Shown piece after piece: positions 42,471 through 50,776 of a stretch of DNA of 64,000 nt. The stretch is from Bosea sp. 685 (lineage in GTDB: Bacteria; Pseudomonadota; Alphaproteobacteria; Rhizobiales; Beijerinckiaceae). Position 1 is the stretch's first letter. Each line of letters begins with the position of its first letter. Location: contig NZ_CP134779.1 of the NCBI RefSeq assembly GCF_031884435.1, positions 3,472,001 to 3,536,000 on the forward strand, in the 5' to 3' direction. The position numbers and the translations under genes were made by a program. Below the pieces are notes generated by a model. The model saw nothing but the letters and a program-made list of their open reading frames with translations, made no database searches and had not been told where the DNA came from.

Positions 42471-42701
42471 GAGAACCGGCTTTCGGATGCCAGCCTGATA
42501 AAGCGGGCAGCCCGGCCTGTCGCCCCATGCTGACGCGCACGAGCCATGTGCGGACCGAAACACCTCGCTATTGGACCCGCCAAAGAAGCCGACACGATCT
42601 CAGTTGAGGAAAATCCCTTACGATTCATTCACTTGCATTGACTCTGCCAAAATCCAGCCGGACAGTGTGAATTGCTCCAGGCACGAGGGATAACCGATCC
42701 G

Positions 42702-43991
42702 ATGACAGAGTCTCTTGCCGCGCCGGTCACTGTGCCTGCGCCCGTCCGCCGCTCCTCGCTTCTGCGCACCATCGTCGCCACCAATATCGGCGCGGTGTTC
42801 GAGTGGTACGACCTCGTGCTCTACGCAATGTTCGTGGTGACGCTGTCGAAGCTGTTCTTCCCAGCCGGCGACCCCGCCGTCAGCGTTCTGCTCAGTCTCG
42901 GTACCTTTGCCAGCGCCTGGCTGGTGCGGCCGCTCGGCGCGATCGTCATCGGCGCCTATGCCGACCGCGCGGGGCGCAAGCCCGCGCTCATCCTCTCAGC
43001 CGGGCTGATGATGCTCGGCACCCTGCTCACGGCCATACTACCCGGCTACGCGACGATCGGGCTTGCCGCCCCCATCCTACTGCTGCTCGCCCGCATGATC
43101 CAGGGCTTCTCGGCCGGCGGGGAATTCGGCAGCGCCACCGCCATGCTGATCGAGCAGGATCCGAGCCGCCGCGGCTTCTATGGCGCGACGCAATGGGCGA
43201 GCTCGGGCTTTGCCGTGTTCATGGCCTCGATGTTCGCCTATCTCATCAACGCGTCCCTCACGCCCGAGCAGGTCATGTCCTGGGGTTGGCGCGTGCCGTT
43301 CCTGTTTGGCCTGCTGATCGGCCCCGTCGCCTGGTATATCCGTCAACGCGTCGATGAATCGGCCGAGTTCGAGAAGGCCGAACAAAGCCCCGTGCCGCTG
43401 GCCGAAGTCATGACGCATGACAAGCTGCGCGTCCTGGCGGGCGCGGGCATCGTCGCGGCCGGCGCGGCGGGCAGCTTCATGAACACGTATATGCCGACCT
43501 TCGCCACGACCAAGCTCGGACTCGACCCGTCCGTGGCGCTGATCGGCACGATCTTCGCCGGCCTGATCAACTCGACCATGCCATTCTTCTTCGGCCATCT
43601 CTCGGACCGCGTCGGCCGCATCCCGCTGATGGGCACGTTTGCCGTGCTTGGCCTGGTGATGACCTATCCGATGTTCCAGTGGCTCGTCGCCAGCCCCAGC
43701 GTCGGCACGCTCATCGCCATCCAGTCCATGCTCGCGCTGGTGCTCTATTGCGGCTACTACGCCACCGCTCCGGCGCTGCTGTCGGAGCTCTACCAGACCC
43801 GTCGCCGCGTCACCGGCATCTCGATCAGCTATGTGCTGGGCCAGCTCCTGTTCGGTGGTGTCACGCCGCTCGTCGTCGGCTTCATCGTCGGCCGCACCGG
43901 CAATCCGACCGATGCCGGGCTCTACCTGACCGCGATCATATTCATCAGCCTGGTGAGCCTCTGGGGCTGCCGGCGCCTGGGCGTGCGGTAA
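42702..43991 (+). CDS. MFS transporter, metabolite:H+ symporter family
   Basis: A 429-residue transporter with twelve segments. 'TIVATNIGAVFEWYDLVLYAMF' is the opening of the MHS family (relatives of ShiA, ProP, KgtP), followed by 'VRPLGAIVIGAYADRAGRKPALI' (the MFS G-x-x-x-D-R-x-G-R loop) and 'ARMIQGFSAGGEFGSATAMLIE'. It probably imports an organic acid with protons. The substrate is unknown. Confidence 0.92.
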   Translation: MTESLAAPVTVPAPVRRSSLLRTIVATNIGAVFEWYDLVLYAMFVVTLSKLFFPAGDPAVSVLLSLGTFASAWLVRPLGAIVIGAYADRAGRKPALILSAGLMMLGTLLTAILPGYATIGLAAPILLLLARMIQGFSAGGEFGSATAMLIEQDPSRRGFYGATQWASSGFAVFMASMFAYLINASLTPEQVMSWGWRVPFLFGLLIGPVAWYIRQRVDESAEFEKAEQSPVPLAEVMTHDKLRVLAGAGIVAAGAAGSFMNTYMPTFATTKLGLDPSVALIGTIFAGLINSTMPFFFGHLSDRVGRIPLMGTFAVLGLVMTYPMFQWLVASPSVGTLIAIQSMLALVLYCGYYATAPALLSELYQTRRRVTGISISYVLGQLLFGGVTPLVVGFIVGRTGNPTDAGLYLTAIIFISLVSLWGCRRLGVR

Positions 43992-44068
43992 GATCGCGGG
44001 ACAGCCCGAGACCCACCGAACCGTCCCATACGGAGCAGCGGCAGGGCTTGGTGAAGCAGAACCTCGCC

Positions 44069-45739
44069 TCAGCCTGCCTTCGCGCTCTGCTTTTGGCCGG
44101 TTCGTCTCCAGGCCTCCATCGCCAGCAGCAGCGCCAGCGGCCAGACCATCGGGCGGAACATGAAATGGGCGTGGACGATGGTGTGGTGCACGAAGGCCAG
44201 ATACCAGGCCGGCATGATCGCGCAGGCGGCCAGCAACAGCCCGGCCCTCATACGCTCCACCGGCTCTGAACAGCGCCAGAGCAGCAGCCCCTGACGCAGG
44301 GCGAGCAGCAGGGGGACGATCGCCACCAGGAGAAATCCCAGTTCGACCGAGCCGAAGGCCAGGAACTGCGAGAAATAGAAGACCTTCGACAAGGCGTAGA
44401 GATAGCTGAACAGGAAGCTCGACCTGATCGCCTCCGGGCCGATGCCGAAACGGGCTAGCCGCGCCGCATTCTCAGGCGCCACCTCCCAGCCGGCGCTGCT
44501 CATATGGGCGCCGATCTGGCGGCTGAAGAGGTCCAGCTCCGGCAGTCCCCAGATCGCCGCCACGACCGCCATCTTGAAGACGAAGCAGAGGATAATCGCT
44601 GCCGTGAAGGAGACGATTCCGATGCACAGCCTTCGCCACATCGCGCGCAGGTCGACAGCGTCATCAAAGAGGACGACGGCAAAGATCAGGATGAGGCCGC
44701 TGGGGCTTCCGCCGGTGAGGAACTCGAACATCGCGGTCAAGGCGCCAAACAGGGCGGCAGCGGTCGCGAAACCGAGCTCCGACAACGCCGATGGCGGGCG
44801 CAGATAGAAAAACAGCAGGAAGCCGACCAGGGCGAGGTCCGCCGGCGCGAAGGAGAAGGACCAGCCGAAGACCGGCAGCGCATACAACAGCAGCAACATC
44901 AGCGCCATGATGGCATAGGCGCGGTCCCGTCCAGCCATTTCCGGCCGGCGCACGGCATTGCGCAGTGCCAGAAGCGCCAGCGCGACGAGGCCTGCCACGA
45001 GCAGGATCAGCAGCAGATTCGTCGCATAGGCGAAGGGCAGGATCGCCAGGAGCAGCTTGGCCAGAACCCAGTCGCCATGCAGATAGCGATGATAATAGCC
45101 CGCTGGCACATCAGCGGCCGGCTCCATGGCCAGGGCAAGGTCGCGGCACTGCACATAAGGCGGATAGCCCAGCAGTGCTTCTCCGGACCAGGGCGCATCA
45201 AGGCTCGGCACGCGCGGCGACAGCGCCCGACGGAAGATGTCGTCCTCCTGCGGCAGAACGAGCATCGACAGGATCAGGCAATCGTTGAAATTATGGATGG
45301 AGACAGGGTTGCTCCGCGCGAATGGCAAGGCGATGTCGCGCGCCAATGCCCCGGAGGCGACCGCCTCCGCGACGCGGCCTCGATAATGCTGCCGCTCGAC
45401 CAATGCGCTCGCAAGGCTCGCTGCGTAGAATGTCAGCAAGGTCGCCAGGACGACCAGCAGGGCGCGCAAGGCCAATGCCGGCACGGGCGCTCGCTTCGTA
45501 TCGCTCGCGCTGCCCGGCTCCGATCGTGCGCCGTCATGTCCTGATGCCGAGGCGGAAGGAAGCCGCCCGGACAAGCCGATCCCACGATCGCGGTTCAACG
45601 CCGACCTGCCCCCGGCCCCTGAAGCCGGACAAAAACACGCAACATGGTACCCTCCAGAAGACGACGACTTGGTGCAATTCGACGCAGCACGCAAGGGACA
45701 AAACCTGATCGACCCATCGTGGCTCTGGCCTCGGCGCAT
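44069..45739 (-). CDS. Multi-pass membrane protein, possibly GT-C glycosyltransferase-like
   Basis: Up to 556 residues. The true start is uncertain: the first ~85 residues from ATG 45739 are low-complexity, while GTG near 45486 ('VPALALRALLVVLATLLTFYAASLASALV') would begin directly at the first membrane segment. There are about ten hydrophobic segments, with a large loop after the first ('ALPFARSNPVSIHNFNDCLILSMLVLPQEDDIF'). This resembles the topology of GT-C enzymes, where acidic residues in the first loop are catalytic. I do not recognise the family. Its divergent neighbours are GtrB- and GtrA-like, which usually come with such a membrane transferase. Confidence 0.65.
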   Translation of the reverse strand: MRRGQSHDGSIRFCPLRAASNCTKSSSSGGYHVACFCPASGAGGRSALNRDRGIGLSGRLPSASASGHDGARSEPGSASDTKRAPVPALALRALLVVLATLLTFYAASLASALVERQHYRGRVAEAVASGALARDIALPFARSNPVSIHNFNDCLILSMLVLPQEDDIFRRALSPRVPSLDAPWSGEALLGYPPYVQCRDLALAMEPAADVPAGYYHRYLHGDWVLAKLLLAILPFAYATNLLLILLVAGLVALALLALRNAVRRPEMAGRDRAYAIMALMLLLLYALPVFGWSFSFAPADLALVGFLLFFYLRPPSALSELGFATAAALFGALTAMFEFLTGGSPSGLILIFAVVLFDDAVDLRAMWRRLCIGIVSFTAAIILCFVFKMAVVAAIWGLPELDLFSRQIGAHMSSAGWEVAPENAARLARFGIGPEAIRSSFLFSYLYALSKVFYFSQFLAFGSVELGFLLVAIVPLLLALRQGLLLWRCSEPVERMRAGLLLAACAIMPAWYLAFVHHTIVHAHFMFRPMVWPLALLLAMEAWRRTGQKQSAKAG

Positions 45740-45927
45740 GAAAATACGCCTTCAGGGGATGACGTTTGGGTCTGCCGGCATCGGCGCTGTTGACGAACTC
45801 CTCACCGGCCCGTTAGCCAGTGCTCATCATGGTTGCCATGACCGCAATCTCCCCGCCTTTCGCAACGGCGGCAGCCTGATATGGCCGAATACGATGCGGC
45901 AGCAATTCGAGCGAGGTCCGCAACGCA

Positions 45928-46899
45928 ATGGAAACGATACTGCCGGCAACCGGACATCCCCTTGAGACAGGTTCGGCGCAGCCTGCGATCGCGGTGCTGA
46001 TCCCTTGCTACAACGAAGCGCTCACGGTGGCCGCCGTCGTGCGGGATTTCCGGGCGAGCCTGCCGGAGGCCGCGATTTATGTCTACGACAACAATTCCAG
46101 CGACGGCACGGCCGAAATCGCGCGGCAAGCGGGGGCGATCATCCGCAGCGAACGCCGGCAGGGCAAGGGTTATGTCGTGCGGCGCATGTTCAGCGATGTC
46201 GAGGCCGACATCTATCTGCTGGTCGATGGCGATGCGACCTACGAGGCACAAGCTGCACCAAGGCTTGTGGCAGAGCTGCTCTCCGGCCCCTATGACAAGG
46301 TCAACGGAGCACGGGTACACGATACGAGCGGCGCCTACCGCCCCGGTCACGTGCTCGGCAACAAGGTCCTGACCGGCCTCGTCTCACGGATATTCGGCGC
46401 CCATAGCCGCGACATGCTGTCGGGCTACAAGGTGCTTTCGCGCCGCTTCGTGAAGTCCTTTCCCGCCACCAGCAACGGTTTCGAAATCGAGACCGAACTC
46501 CTGGTCCATGCGCTCGACCTCGATGTGCCGATGTCCGAGATCGAAACGCTCTACAAGGAGCGGCCGGCCGGCTCGGAAAGCAAGCTCTCGACCTTCAAGG
46601 ACGGTTTCCGGATCTTCGGGCTGATCCTGCATCTGGTGCGCGACCTGCTGCCGCTCCAGTTCTTCACTCTGATCGGCGCGCTCTTCGCTCTATCCTCGAT
46701 CGGGCTCGGCATCCCCGTGATCATCGCCTTCATCGAGACGGGCCTGGTCGCGCGCCTGCCGACTGCCGTGCTCTCCGTCGGCCTGATGATCGCGGGCCTG
46801 CTCGCCTTCGTGACCGGGTTGATCCTCGACAGCGTCGCGCGGGGACGGCGCGAGAACAAGCTCATCGCCTATCTCGGCCATCCGGCCGCCGGCGGCTGA
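45928..46899 (+). CDS. Family 2 glycosyltransferase, GtrB/DPM1-like, membrane-anchored
   Basis: A 323-residue polyprenyl-phosphate glycosyltransferase. The GT-A core (~18-235) has 'AVLIPCYNEALTVAAVVRDFRASLP', 'YVYDNNSSDGTAEIARQAGA', the metal motif 'LVDGDATYE', and 'RDMLSGYKVLSRRFVKSFPATSNGFEIETEL'. Two membrane segments close the protein ('FTLIGALFALSSIGLGIPVIIAFIET', 'VLSVGLMIAGLLAFVTGLILDSV'). This is the GtrB layout. It would load a sugar onto a lipid carrier on the cytoplasmic face. The GtrA-like gene starts five bases after its stop. Confidence 0.9.
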   Translation: METILPATGHPLETGSAQPAIAVLIPCYNEALTVAAVVRDFRASLPEAAIYVYDNNSSDGTAEIARQAGAIIRSERRQGKGYVVRRMFSDVEADIYLLVDGDATYEAQAAPRLVAELLSGPYDKVNGARVHDTSGAYRPGHVLGNKVLTGLVSRIFGAHSRDMLSGYKVLSRRFVKSFPATSNGFEIETELLVHALDLDVPMSEIETLYKERPAGSESKLSTFKDGFRIFGLILHLVRDLLPLQFFTLIGALFALSSIGLGIPVIIAFIETGLVARLPTAVLSVGLMIAGLLAFVTGLILDSVARGRRENKLIAYLGHPAAGG

Positions 46900-46903
46900 G
46901 ACG

Positions 46904-47314
46904 ATGGCCCCCAAGCTGCTCGGACGCTTCCCGCGCTTCCTCGGTGTCGGTGCCCTCGGCTTCCTCGTCGATGGCAGCGTCTTTGCCGCCGCCATCGAGG
47001 GGCTGTTGCTCGGCCCGATCACGGCGCGGGTCCTGTCGTTCCTGGCCGCCGCATCGTTCACCTGGGTGCTGAACCGCCGGTTCACCTTCGCCGACCGCGC
47101 CTCCAATCGGCCTGTTGCCGAACTTGGACGCTACACGCTCTCGAGCCTCGCGGCCGGCGCCGTCAATCTGGGGGTCTATACGGCCATCGTCCTTATTCTC
47201 GGCTCAGCCAAGCCAATTCCCTATCTCGCGCTCGCGGCCGGCGTCGGCGCCGGCCTGATGATCAATTTCGTGCTCTACGACCGCGTCGTCTTTCGCAAGA
47301 ACGCGGAGAAATAG
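46904..47314 (+). CDS. GtrA-like membrane protein
   Basis: A 136-residue protein with four membrane segments. 'FLGVGALGFLVDGSVFAAAIEGL', 'SFLAAASFTWVLNRRFTFAD' and 'GLMINFVLYDRVVFRK' are the GtrA family blocks (W-x-x-N-R-x-F-T-F). GtrA is thought to flip the lipid-linked sugar made by GtrB. The downstream ccr gene is convergent and only two bases away. Confidence 0.92.
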   Translation: MAPKLLGRFPRFLGVGALGFLVDGSVFAAAIEGLLLGPITARVLSFLAAASFTWVLNRRFTFADRASNRPVAELGRYTLSSLAAGAVNLGVYTAIVLILGSAKPIPYLALAAGVGAGLMINFVLYDRVVFRKNAEK

Positions 47315-47316
47315 CC

Positions 47317-48579
47317 TCACCGCGCCAGCGCCTCCGCCACATCCTCATAAGTCCGCAGGCCCGTGCGCGGCGAGGTCACCAGCACCGCCATATTGCCCGG
47401 CGCATGCTCGTTCTTCCACATCTTCTGATGGGCGAGCGGGATCTTGTCCCAGGGGAAGACCTCGGACATACAGGGGTCGACGCGGCGGTCGAGCACAAAC
47501 TGGTTTGCCGCACTCGCCTGTTTGAGATGGGCGAAATGCGAGCCCTGCACGCGCTTCTGCCGCATCCAGACATAGCGGGCGTCGAAGGTGATGTTGAAGC
47601 CCGAGGTGCCGGCGCAGAACACGATCATGCCGCCGCGCTTGGCGACGAGGCACGAGACCGGAAAGGTCGCTTCGCCGGGATGCTCGAAGACGATGTCGAC
47701 ATCCTTCTTGCCCGTGATGTCCCAGATCGCCTTGCCGAACTTGCGGGCCTCCTTGGTCCAGTCGTTGTATTCGGGGCTGTTGACCTTGGGCATCTGGCCC
47801 CAGCAGTTGAAATCCTTGCGGTTGATCACGCCCTTGGCGCCGAGGCCGAGCACATAGTCGCGCTTGCTCTCGTCGGAGATCACGCCGATGGCGTTGGCGC
47901 CGGACGCCGCACAAAGCTGAACGCCGAAGACGCCGAGGCCGCCCGACGCACCCCAGATCAGCACATTGTCGCCGGGCTTGATGGTGTGGGGAGCGTGGCC
48001 AAAGAGCATGCGATAGGCGGTGGCCAGCGTCAGCGTGTAGCAGGCGGCCTCCTCCCAGGCCAAATGCTTCGGCTTCTGCATCAGCTGGCGCGACTGCACC
48101 CGGCAGAACTGAGCGAAGGAGCCATCCGGCGTCTCATAACCCCAGATGCGCTGGGACGAGGAGAACATCGGGTCGCCACCATTGCACTCCTCGTCGTCGC
48201 CATCATCCTGATTGCAATGGACAATGACCTCGTCGCCGACCTTCCAGCGCTTCACCTTGGTGCCGACAGCCCAGACGATGCCGGAGCAGTCCGAACCCGC
48301 GACATGCAGCGAGCCCTTATGGACGTCGAAAGGGGAGATCGGCTGGCCCAGCCCCGCCCAGATGCCGTTATAGTTGACGCCGCCGGCCATCACGAGCAGC
48401 AGCACCTCCTCCTCGCCGATCGCCCAGGTCGGGATCACCTCGATCTGGAAGCTCTCGAGCGGCGGGCCGTGGCGCTCGCGCCGGATCGTCCAGGCATACA
48501 TGTTGGCCGGCACATGGCCGAGCGGCGGCAGTTCGTTCAGTTCGTAGAGATCCTTGAGCGCGGCCTGCGGCTTGGACAT
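47317..48579 (-). CDS. ccr: Crotonyl-CoA carboxylase/reductase
   Basis: A 420-residue medium-chain reductase that converts crotonyl-CoA, CO2 and NADPH to (2S)-ethylmalonyl-CoA, the key step of the ethylmalonyl-CoA pathway. The N-terminus 'LYELNELPPLGHVPANMYAWTIRRERHGPP' and 'VMAGGVNYNGIWAGLGQPISPFDVHKG' are typical of Ccr. The Rossmann motif is 'IWGASGGLGVFGVQLCAASGA'. 'DIVFEHPGEATFPVSC' carries the conserved His near the CO2 site. A Cys/Asp-rich loop ('CNQDDGDDEECNGGDPMFSSSQRIWGYETPDGSFAQF') is also conserved in the family. Standard length. Confidence 0.95.
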   Translation of the reverse strand: MSKPQAALKDLYELNELPPLGHVPANMYAWTIRRERHGPPLESFQIEVIPTWAIGEEEVLLLVMAGGVNYNGIWAGLGQPISPFDVHKGSLHVAGSDCSGIVWAVGTKVKRWKVGDEVIVHCNQDDGDDEECNGGDPMFSSSQRIWGYETPDGSFAQFCRVQSRQLMQKPKHLAWEEAACYTLTLATAYRMLFGHAPHTIKPGDNVLIWGASGGLGVFGVQLCAASGANAIGVISDESKRDYVLGLGAKGVINRKDFNCWGQMPKVNSPEYNDWTKEARKFGKAIWDITGKKDVDIVFEHPGEATFPVSCLVAKRGGMIVFCAGTSGFNITFDARYVWMRQKRVQGSHFAHLKQASAANQFVLDRRVDPCMSEVFPWDKIPLAHQKMWKNEHAPGNMAVLVTSPRTGLRTYEDVAEALAR

Positions 48580-48785
48580 CGTCGTCTCCCTGTTCTTGTT
48601 CGCCGGCGGCTTATCGCGCGCGCTCGACTGCTCCCTTGGCTAGGCGGGAGATGATGCCGCGTCATGCTGCGCTGCGCCATCCCCCTAAGGAATTATACTG
48701 CAGCGCAAAAACAGACGACAATATCACCGGAGCGCACCGCCTGCCGCATGCTAACATCTGCCGATCGCCAACAGGATTCGTCGCG

Positions 48786-49094
48786 ATGCGCGCCTATTTT
48801 CTGATGCTCGGCCTGCCCGATATGGCGATGCCGCAAATGCTCGTCCTGATCGCCATCATCGTCACCGCGGCCTTCGCGCTGGCCTGGATTGCCGACGCCA
48901 TACTCGGCGATGGCTGCTTCGGCGTTTTCTTCAACGCCGTGATCCTGCTCATCGGCGCGATCATCGGCGCGCTGATCTGGAAGCGCCTGGGCTATGCGAT
49001 CGGCACCAACCCGCAAACCACTGCCGCCATCGTCTCCACCGGCGCGGGCATGGTGCTGCTGCTGATAGGCAGCACGCTGCGCCGCTGGGTGTAG
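48786..49094 (+). CDS. Small three-segment membrane protein, unknown
   Basis: A 102-residue protein starting 'MRAYFLMLGLPDMAMPQMLVLIAIIVTAAFALAWIADAILGDGCFGVFFNAVILLIGAIIGALIWKRLGYAI' and ending in a third hydrophobic stretch. CAGGA lies upstream of ATG 48786; the frame is open further up but without a good start. I do not recognise a family. Probably an inner-membrane protein. Confidence 0.6.
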   Translation: MRAYFLMLGLPDMAMPQMLVLIAIIVTAAFALAWIADAILGDGCFGVFFNAVILLIGAIIGALIWKRLGYAIGTNPQTTAAIVSTGAGMVLLLIGSTLRRWV

Positions 49095-49121
49095 CGTTTT
49101 CCAGCGCGCCTCGGAACCGCC

Positions 49122-49165
49122 GCGTCATCCCGGACAAGCGCGAAAGCCGCGCCGATCCCGGAAAG
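49122..49165. repeat. Half copy of the 29943/32338 palindromic repeat
   Basis: 'cgtcatcccggacaagcg' and 'gccgatcccgga' match one side of the repeat at 29943-30083; the second arm is missing. Confidence 0.6.
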
Positions 49166-49197
49166 TTCAACGGCTACGCCTGACGCGCAGACGCCCC

Positions 49198-49512
49198 CTA
49201 CCCTCCAACGATTTCGCTGATCTGCACGATGGGCGCGATGTCCGTATAGTTGGCGACGTCCGCGACGATCTCCGCGCGGTGGGGACCGAACGCCTCCTGG
49301 AATGTCTCCAGGGTCGGCGAGTAGATGTGGCACGCCGCGACGAACGCCGGCGCGCTTCCAGGTTCGCGACCCGCAAGGCCCTTATCGATCTCGTAGCGCT
49401 GGCAGGCATTGCCGAGCCGTTCCTGGATCAGTGGCATGTGGCGAGTGCGGTAGTAGTCGTGATCGAACTTCGAGCCGCCATCGGCAGGATAGTAGACGCT
49501 CATCTTGATCAT
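49198..49512 (-). CDS. EthD-family small protein
   Basis: A 104-residue ferredoxin-like-fold protein: 'MIKMSVYYPADGGSKFDHDYYRTRHMPLIQERLG' is the EthD opening, with the conserved 'YYxxxHxPL' His. It ends 'YTDIAPIVQISEIVGG'. ATG 49512 has a GGAG seven bases upstream. The frame stays open upstream through the transposase remnant, so a longer fusion product could be read, but this start fits the family. EthD proteins act in degradative clusters; role here unknown. Confidence 0.87.
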   Translation of the reverse strand: MIKMSVYYPADGGSKFDHDYYRTRHMPLIQERLGNACQRYEIDKGLAGREPGSAPAFVAACHIYSPTLETFQEAFGPHRAEIVADVANYTDIAPIVQISEIVGG

Positions 49513-49545
49513 GGTCGGGCTCCTGCCTGAACGCCTCTCCGAGCG

Positions 49546-49845
49546 TCCGAGGGGCCTGTATAAGCGCATCCAGATTTTGGCTGAAGCGAGTTTGACGAGA
49601 GCAAGGTGGTTTTCGCTGTGCTTTTCGAAGCAGGAGGTGACGCCACGGAAGTGCTTGAGTTTGCTGAAGAAGCGTTCGACGAGGTTGCGGTAGCGATAGA
49701 GGAAGGCGCTGAACGACGGGCGGCGTTGCGGCTGGGCATCGGCTTGATGTTGGCCCATGCGCCGCGCGCGGCCATCTCGAGGCGCAAGGTATCACCGTCG
49801 TAGGCGCCATCGGCGAGCAGCACGTCGCGGCCGCCGAGCGTCGAG
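49546..49845 (-). pseudogene. IS5-type transposase, truncated and frameshifted
   Basis: Read on the minus strand. One frame gives 'VLLADGAYDGDTLRLEMAARGAWANIKPMP', the second-Asp region of an IS5-type DDE transposase. After a shift and a small deletion the next frame gives 'FSAFLYRYRNLVERFFSKLKHFRGVTSCFEKHSENHLALVKLASAKIWMR', the Glu region and C-terminus. The N-terminal two thirds are missing. It is distinct from the intact element at 14844-15982. Confidence 0.85.
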
Positions 49846-49871
49846 CATGCGGTTCCGAGTGAACTGAATGC

Positions 49872-50627
49872 TCAGGCCGGCCTGTAAGCCGCCAGCATGT
49901 AGTTGACGTCTGTGTCGCGCGCGGCCGACCAGCGGTCGGCGAGCGGGTTGTAGACCACGCCAGTGCTCTCGCCGAGATCGAGCCCGCCGGCCTCGATCGC
50001 CGCGCCGAGCTCGTCTGGCGTCACGAATTTGTTCCAGTCATGCGTGCCGCGCGGCAGCCAGCGCAGCACATATTCCGCGCCGACGATGGCAAGCGCATAG
50101 GATTTCAGCGTGCGGTTCAACGTCGCCATCACCAGGAGGCCGCCGGGCTTCACCGCCTGGCAGCAGGCCGCCACGAAAGCCTCGACATCGGAGACATGCT
50201 CGACGACCTCCATCGCCAGCACGATGTCGAAGGTCCGGCCCTCCGCAACCAGCGCCTCGATCGTCTCCTGGCGATAATCGATCGCAAGCCCGCTCTTCCC
50301 AGCATGGGCACGGGCCACGGTGACATTGGTCGGCGCCGGATCGAGCCCGGTCACCTGCGCGCCCAGCCGCGCCAGGGGCTCGGAGAGCACGCCACCGCCA
50401 CAGCCGATATCGACCAGGGTCAACCCGTCCAGCGCCGTCAGCGTCTTGAGATCGCGCGAAAAGCGCGCGCAGGCCAGGTCGCGAACGAAGCCCAATCGCA
50501 CCGGATTGAACTTGTGCAGCACCGCCATGGGCCCCTTCGGGTCCCACCAGGTCTTGGCGATGGCCTCGAAACGCGCGACCTCGGCAGGATCGATCGTCGA
50601 GCCGTCGCGCTGAGCCGTCGCCGCCAT
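49872..50627 (-). CDS. ubiG: Ubiquinone biosynthesis O-methyltransferase
   Basis: A 251-residue SAM-dependent enzyme that methylates two hydroxyls in ubiquinone synthesis. 'EVARFEAIAKTWWDPKGPMAVLHKFNPVRLGFVRD' is the UbiG hallmark. Motif I 'LVDIGCGGGVLSEPLARLGAQVTGLDPAP' and 'DIVLAMEVVEHVSDVEAFVAACCQAVKPGGLLVMATLNRTLKSYA' follow. An AAGGAA site precedes ATG 50627. Divergent from lysC, a pairing seen in other alphaproteobacteria. Confidence 0.95.
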   Translation of the reverse strand: MAATAQRDGSTIDPAEVARFEAIAKTWWDPKGPMAVLHKFNPVRLGFVRDLACARFSRDLKTLTALDGLTLVDIGCGGGVLSEPLARLGAQVTGLDPAPTNVTVARAHAGKSGLAIDYRQETIEALVAEGRTFDIVLAMEVVEHVSDVEAFVAACCQAVKPGGLLVMATLNRTLKSYALAIVGAEYVLRWLPRGTHDWNKFVTPDELGAAIEAGGLDLGESTGVVYNPLADRWSAARDTDVNYMLAAYRPA

Positions 50628-50776
50628 GGCTTTATTCCTTCTTGATCAGAAGCCGGTTGCTTCGCATTGACAGTCCGGCCGCCGCCCGTCATCTACACCG
50701 GCCTCGCGTAAGGCGCGAGGGTGACCTTTCGTCCCGGTTCGTCCGGGACTGTTGATTTGAGAGCCTCTGGACCGCC

